In this document: positions 55,470 through 58,099 of the stretch, piece by piece
Layout of the letters: each line of letters opens with the position of its first letter
Numbering within the stretch: the first letter of the stretch is position 1
Source: Silicimonas sp.
GTDB lineage: Bacteria; Pseudomonadota; Alphaproteobacteria; Rhodobacterales; Rhodobacteraceae
Direction of reading: 5' to 3'
DNA: 58,099 nucleotides
NCBI GenBank assembly: GCA_022819605.1
Contig: JAJEGW010000050.1
Coordinates: forward strand, 1 to 58,099
The notes under the pieces: model-generated
The model's input: the letters and a program-made list of their open reading frames with translations, nothing else
Database searches by the model: none
What the model was told of the DNA's origin: nothing
Made by a program: the position numbers and the translations under genes

Positions 55470-56753
55470 TCATGGACGCTTTTCCAGGCACGCCACGAAG
55501 AACCCGTCAATTCCGCCCTCGTTGCGCCAGTGGTCGGGGCGAATCCTCAACATGCCGTCCGGCGTGCGCCACCGTGTGTCGATCCAGTCGCCAACCGGAA
55601 CCGCGATCGAGATATCCGAATGTCGCGACAGCGCCGAGGCAACCTGATCCTCACCCTCTTCAGGAAGAAGCGAGCACGTGCAGAAGACTAGCCGCCCACC
55701 GGGCCGAAGCGCAACGAGCGCACGGTCGATCAGCTGCGCCTGCAGCCCGGCGAGTTCGTCAATACCGCTTCCGTCGCGCACGAAGACGAGATCGGGATGC
55801 CGCCTGAGCGTTCCTGTTCCCGAGCACGGGGCATCAACGAGAACCGCGTCAAACGTCCCTTGCGACGTCCAGTTCAATGCGTCGGCCACGACGCAGGTCG
55901 CCGTGAGCCCCGTGCGAGCCAGGTTCTCCGCCACCCGCGCCATTCGCTCCTTCGAGACGTCCAGCGCGGTGACAGCGGCTCCCGACGCCGCCAGTTGCAA
56001 GGTCTTGCCCCCAGGCGCGCAGCAGAGATCAAGCACAGATTCGCCGGATCGCGCATCAAGCACGCGCGCCGCGACTGCGGCCCCAGCGTCCTGCACCCAC
56101 CAGGCGCCGTCGGCATATCCCTGCAGACCGGAAACCTGCAGGCCCTTTGGGACGCGTATGCCGCCATCCGGACGCAGAGACGCCCCAAGCCGCTTGGCCC
56201 AAGATTCCTCATCGCCAGAGTCACGCAGCGTAAGGTCGAGCATTGGCCCAGCCGCGAATTCCGCCTCCATCGCCACCACCGCGTCCCGGCCCCAGGCAGC
56301 CACCAATCGCCTGCGAAGCCATTTCGGAAGACTGGGAAGGGGCAAGCCGTTCCAGTCTGTTCCTCGGCGCAGCACGTTCCTCAGGACGGCGTTGACCAGG
56401 CCTGTCTTTCCGCGCGGCGCAAGTGACACGGACTGGTCGACGACCGCATGTGCCGGAGAATGCTCGACGAACATCTCGAACACGGCCAGCCGCAGCAGGT
56501 TCATGACCGGATCTTCCGGCAGACGCTTCAGGAACGGGCCAAGCATCCTGTCCGAACGGCCGGCCCAACGAAGCGCGCCAGTCGCGAGACGACCGGCACG
56601 TGCCCGCTCAGGAGGATCCAGTTCCGCTGTCGCTCGTGCCAGCGCGACGTCCAGCAACCGGCGCCGGTCCGTCACCGATGTCATCGCCGCGACTGCTGCG
56701 CGCCGCACTTCTGCCCCGGCCTTCTTCATCGCCATGCCTTGCGGGAAGCTCAC
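55470..56753 (-). CDS. rsmB: 16S rRNA (cytosine-967-C5)-methyltransferase
   Basis: 427 residues from GTG 56753, or 421 from the ATG at 56735, which has a weak AAGG before it. N-terminal NusB-like RNA-binding domain (DRRRLLDVALARATAEL, VDQSVSLAPRGKTGLVNAVL). C-terminal SAM methyltransferase (VLDLCCAPGGKTLQLAASGA, LVDAPCSGTGTLRRHPD with one catalytic Cys, LVFCTCSLLPEEGEDQV with the nucleophilic Cys). Divergent from the DUF1674 gene. Confidence 0.96.
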   Translation of the reverse strand: MSFPQGMAMKKAGAEVRRAAVAAMTSVTDRRRLLDVALARATAELDPPERARAGRLATGALRWAGRSDRMLGPFLKRLPEDPVMNLLRLAVFEMFVEHSPAHAVVDQSVSLAPRGKTGLVNAVLRNVLRRGTDWNGLPLPSLPKWLRRRLVAAWGRDAVVAMEAEFAAGPMLDLTLRDSGDEESWAKRLGASLRPDGGIRVPKGLQVSGLQGYADGAWWVQDAGAAVAARVLDARSGESVLDLCCAPGGKTLQLAASGAAVTALDVSKERMARVAENLARTGLTATCVVADALNWTSQGTFDAVLVDAPCSGTGTLRRHPDLVFVRDGSGIDELAGLQAQLIDRALVALRPGGRLVFCTCSLLPEEGEDQVASALSRHSDISIAVPVGDWIDTRWRTPDGMLRIRPDHWRNEGGIDGFFVACLEKRP

Positions 56754-56796
56754 CGAACCCTATAACAGCCAGAAACCCCGCCACAAGGAAACCGCC

Positions 56797-56970
56797 ATGA
56801 CCGAGAAGGACCTGCCTCCCGAAGCCCGGCGTGCACTCGCCGACGCCGCGCGGCTTCGAAAGAAGAAGGCGGAGGACATGGACCGACCCGAGGAATTCGG
56901 CGGCCCAGAGGGTCCGGATCCGGTTCGCTACGGCGACTGGGAGAGGAAAGGCCGGGCGGTCGACTTTTGA
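56797..56970 (+). CDS. DUF1674 protein (SDHAF4-like)
   Basis: 57 residues from ATG 56797, with AAGGAA nine bases before. The C-terminus GPEGPDPVRYGDWERKGRAVDF-like block (GGPEGPDPVRYGDWERKG then RAVDF) is the conserved DUF1674 signature shared with the mitochondrial succinate dehydrogenase assembly factor 4. It may help flavinylated SdhA assembly; this is inference from the eukaryotic homologue. It is easily missed because the same frame stays open far upstream, antisense to rsmB. Confidence 0.92.
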   Translation: MTEKDLPPEARRALADAARLRKKKAEDMDRPEEFGGPEGPDPVRYGDWERKGRAVDF

Positions 56971-57088
56971 TGAATCCGATTCGGGCAGGACGGTGTCCTT
57001 TCCGGACTGCGCCTTGCCGGTCGCGACACAGATTTCCGTTCAAGGCAATTGAGCGCGTCGTGTCGCAGATGAAGGCCTGCCCAACCTC

Positions 57089-57874
57089 TCAGATCGGAAA
57101 GGCGCTGAACGCATTCGTGTAATCGTGCATGTGCACGGTCACCTGGTCGTTGGACAGGAGTACAATGCCGTACGCGGGCGTCTCCCGGGTGCCAAGAACC
57201 CGGTCCGTCGCGCCGCCGAGATCAAGGGCGACCTGGTGGTTCGTCCCGCGCATGCAGGAAAAGGGGACTCCGCGCCATGTGCCCCAGACCGGACGGTGGA
57301 GATGGCCGAAGAACAGATGCCGAATGCGCGAAACGTGAGGGGCCAGCATGTCGTGGAAGGCATCGCCATCGGCAAGCCTGATGTCGTCCATGCCTCGCAT
57401 CCCCACAGCAAAGGGCGGATGGTGCATGAACAGGAAGACCGGCTCCGCATCGCGTTCCAGTTCCGCACGCAACCATTTCTGCCGCGCGGGACAGTATTCC
57501 CCGGCACCTGATCCGGGAACGTGCGTGTCGAGAAACAGGCAACGACCGAAAGGTGTTGCGGCGCAGGACTGAACGAATCCCTCGCTGTCCCGGGGCAAGT
57601 CGGGAAAGACCCGGACGAGTTCCTCCGTGTCGTCGTGATTGCCGACCAGAAGGTGAAACGGCATCTTTAGACGCTGTATTTCGGCACCGAAGGTTTCATA
57701 GCTGGCGACGTCTCCCGAATTCGACAAATCGCCTGTCACGACCACAAAGGCCGCGTCGCCATGTTCGGCGTTTATCGAGCCAACCGCCGCTCGCAGTCGC
57801 TCTCCGGGATCGAGCCCGGCCAGAACACCGTTGCCTGCGACGACGTGCGTGTCGGTAAGATGAACGATCTTCAT
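57089..57874 (-). CDS. Metallophosphoesterase (cyclic nucleotide phosphodiesterase-like)
   Basis: Calcineurin-like two-metal phosphoesterase of 261 residues from ATG 57874, behind GGAGGAGG; the frame continues upstream without support. All metal-binding blocks are present: LTDTHVV, VVTGDLSNSGD, LLVGNHDD, FMHHPPF and FFGHLHRPVWG. The layout matches class III phosphodiesterases such as GpdQ/CpdA. No signal peptide. Substrate may be cAMP or a glycerophosphodiester. Confidence 0.92.
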   Translation of the reverse strand: MKIVHLTDTHVVAGNGVLAGLDPGERLRAAVGSINAEHGDAAFVVVTGDLSNSGDVASYETFGAEIQRLKMPFHLLVGNHDDTEELVRVFPDLPRDSEGFVQSCAATPFGRCLFLDTHVPGSGAGEYCPARQKWLRAELERDAEPVFLFMHHPPFAVGMRGMDDIRLADGDAFHDMLAPHVSRIRHLFFGHLHRPVWGTWRGVPFSCMRGTNHQVALDLGGATDRVLGTRETPAYGIVLLSNDQVTVHMHDYTNAFSAFPI

Positions 57875-57966
57875 GAAACGCCTCCTCCCGAGCAATTTCC
57901 TGCGCTGCATGCTCTCCATTGCGCGTGTCCGGGGCGAGGGCAAGACAGGGATCCGATGCACTTGAT

Positions 57967-58099
57967 TCATTCCGCAACGAGCGCAACTTCCGCGCCCGCC
58001 GCCTGGAAACGGCCCAAGTTGCCGTAGAGCGCGCGCAGCATGATGCCGCGTGCGCCGTTCATGTCCCGGTCGACGACGATGCTGCCGTCCGAGACCGTC
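57967..58099 (-). CDS. C-terminal end of a TnpB-like (OrfB) protein, cut by window edge
   Basis: The minus-strand frame enters from the right edge and runs 43 residues to TGA 57967-57969. It reads TVSDGSIVVDRDMNGARGIM then LRALYGNLGRF. The block V-D-R-D-x-N-G-A-R-x-I is the zinc-ribbon/RuvC-III end of TnpB-family RNA-guided nucleases, whose last catalytic Asp lies in RDxN. The zinc-finger cysteines would be outside the window. The call rests on one short motif. Confidence 0.5.
   Translation of the reverse strand, partial: TVSDGSIVVDRDMNGARGIMLRALYGNLGRFQAAGAEVALVAE

Noticed and set aside
55678-56796. Long plus-strand open frame leading into the DUF1674 gene
   Set aside because: Antisense to rsmB and compositionally a shadow. 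Only the last 57 codons (from 56797) match a known family and have a ribosome site.

Overview
The window looks like the chromosome of an alphaproteobacterium of the Rhodobacterales (roseobacter/paracoccus-like) type. The base composition is GC-rich. It carries combinations I associate with that group: a SUV3-type helicase, S4-domain protein, FdxA and CarD in a row; a DUF3035 lipoprotein next to lspA and purH; rsmB back to back with a DUF1674 protein; and a second-type GltX. The assignment rests on gene content read by eye, not on a search.

Layout. 1-5200: 5' part of hisS (runs off the left edge), a PAP2 phosphatase, ettA and a DMT exporter. 5210-9743: a YedK/HMCES-type (SRAP) protein whose catalytic Cys2 is replaced by Pro, a TauABC/SsuABC-like ABC importer and an HpcH/HpaI aldolase. 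9744-11940: an accessory patch with three decaying ankyrin-repeat copies around a Phd/VapC toxin-antitoxin pair. 12041-19270: iron alcohol dehydrogenase, tRNA-Ala(CGC), a zinc-ribbon protein, then gcvT-gcvH-gcvP behind a tandem glycine riboswitch, and a gamma-glutamylcyclotransferase-like gene. 19386-25964: a two-component system facing a glucose/mannose-type ABC importer, with two OmpR-style direct-repeat sites between them. 26134-31558: zincin-fold metallopeptidase, gltX, pfkB, an ABC-2 exporter and rpsD.

31793-38902: SUV3 helicase, S4 protein, fdxA, carD and a pair of M16 peptidases. 39560-48506: a sugar/polyol cassette with two Gfo/Idh/MocA dehydrogenases, a GMC oxidoreductase, a ribose-type ABC importer and an unusual regulator that fuses a winged helix to a cytoplasmic family-1 solute-binding domain. 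The cassette sits between the M16 pair and the DUF3035-lspA-purH-heparinase run, all on the minus strand, which I expect to be contiguous in relatives. 53171-55469: a GNAT/DUF1778 toxin-antitoxin pair and about 1.1 kb of non-coding DNA with three consecutive inverted repeats. 55470-58099: rsmB, a DUF1674 protein, a metallophosphoesterase and, at the right edge, the C-terminus of a TnpB-like protein.

Most of the window is housekeeping or transport. The items most worth a second look are the Cys-to-Pro SRAP protein, the winged-helix/solute-binding regulator with a 14-bp palindrome at its promoter, and the structured non-coding stretch at 55097-55271.
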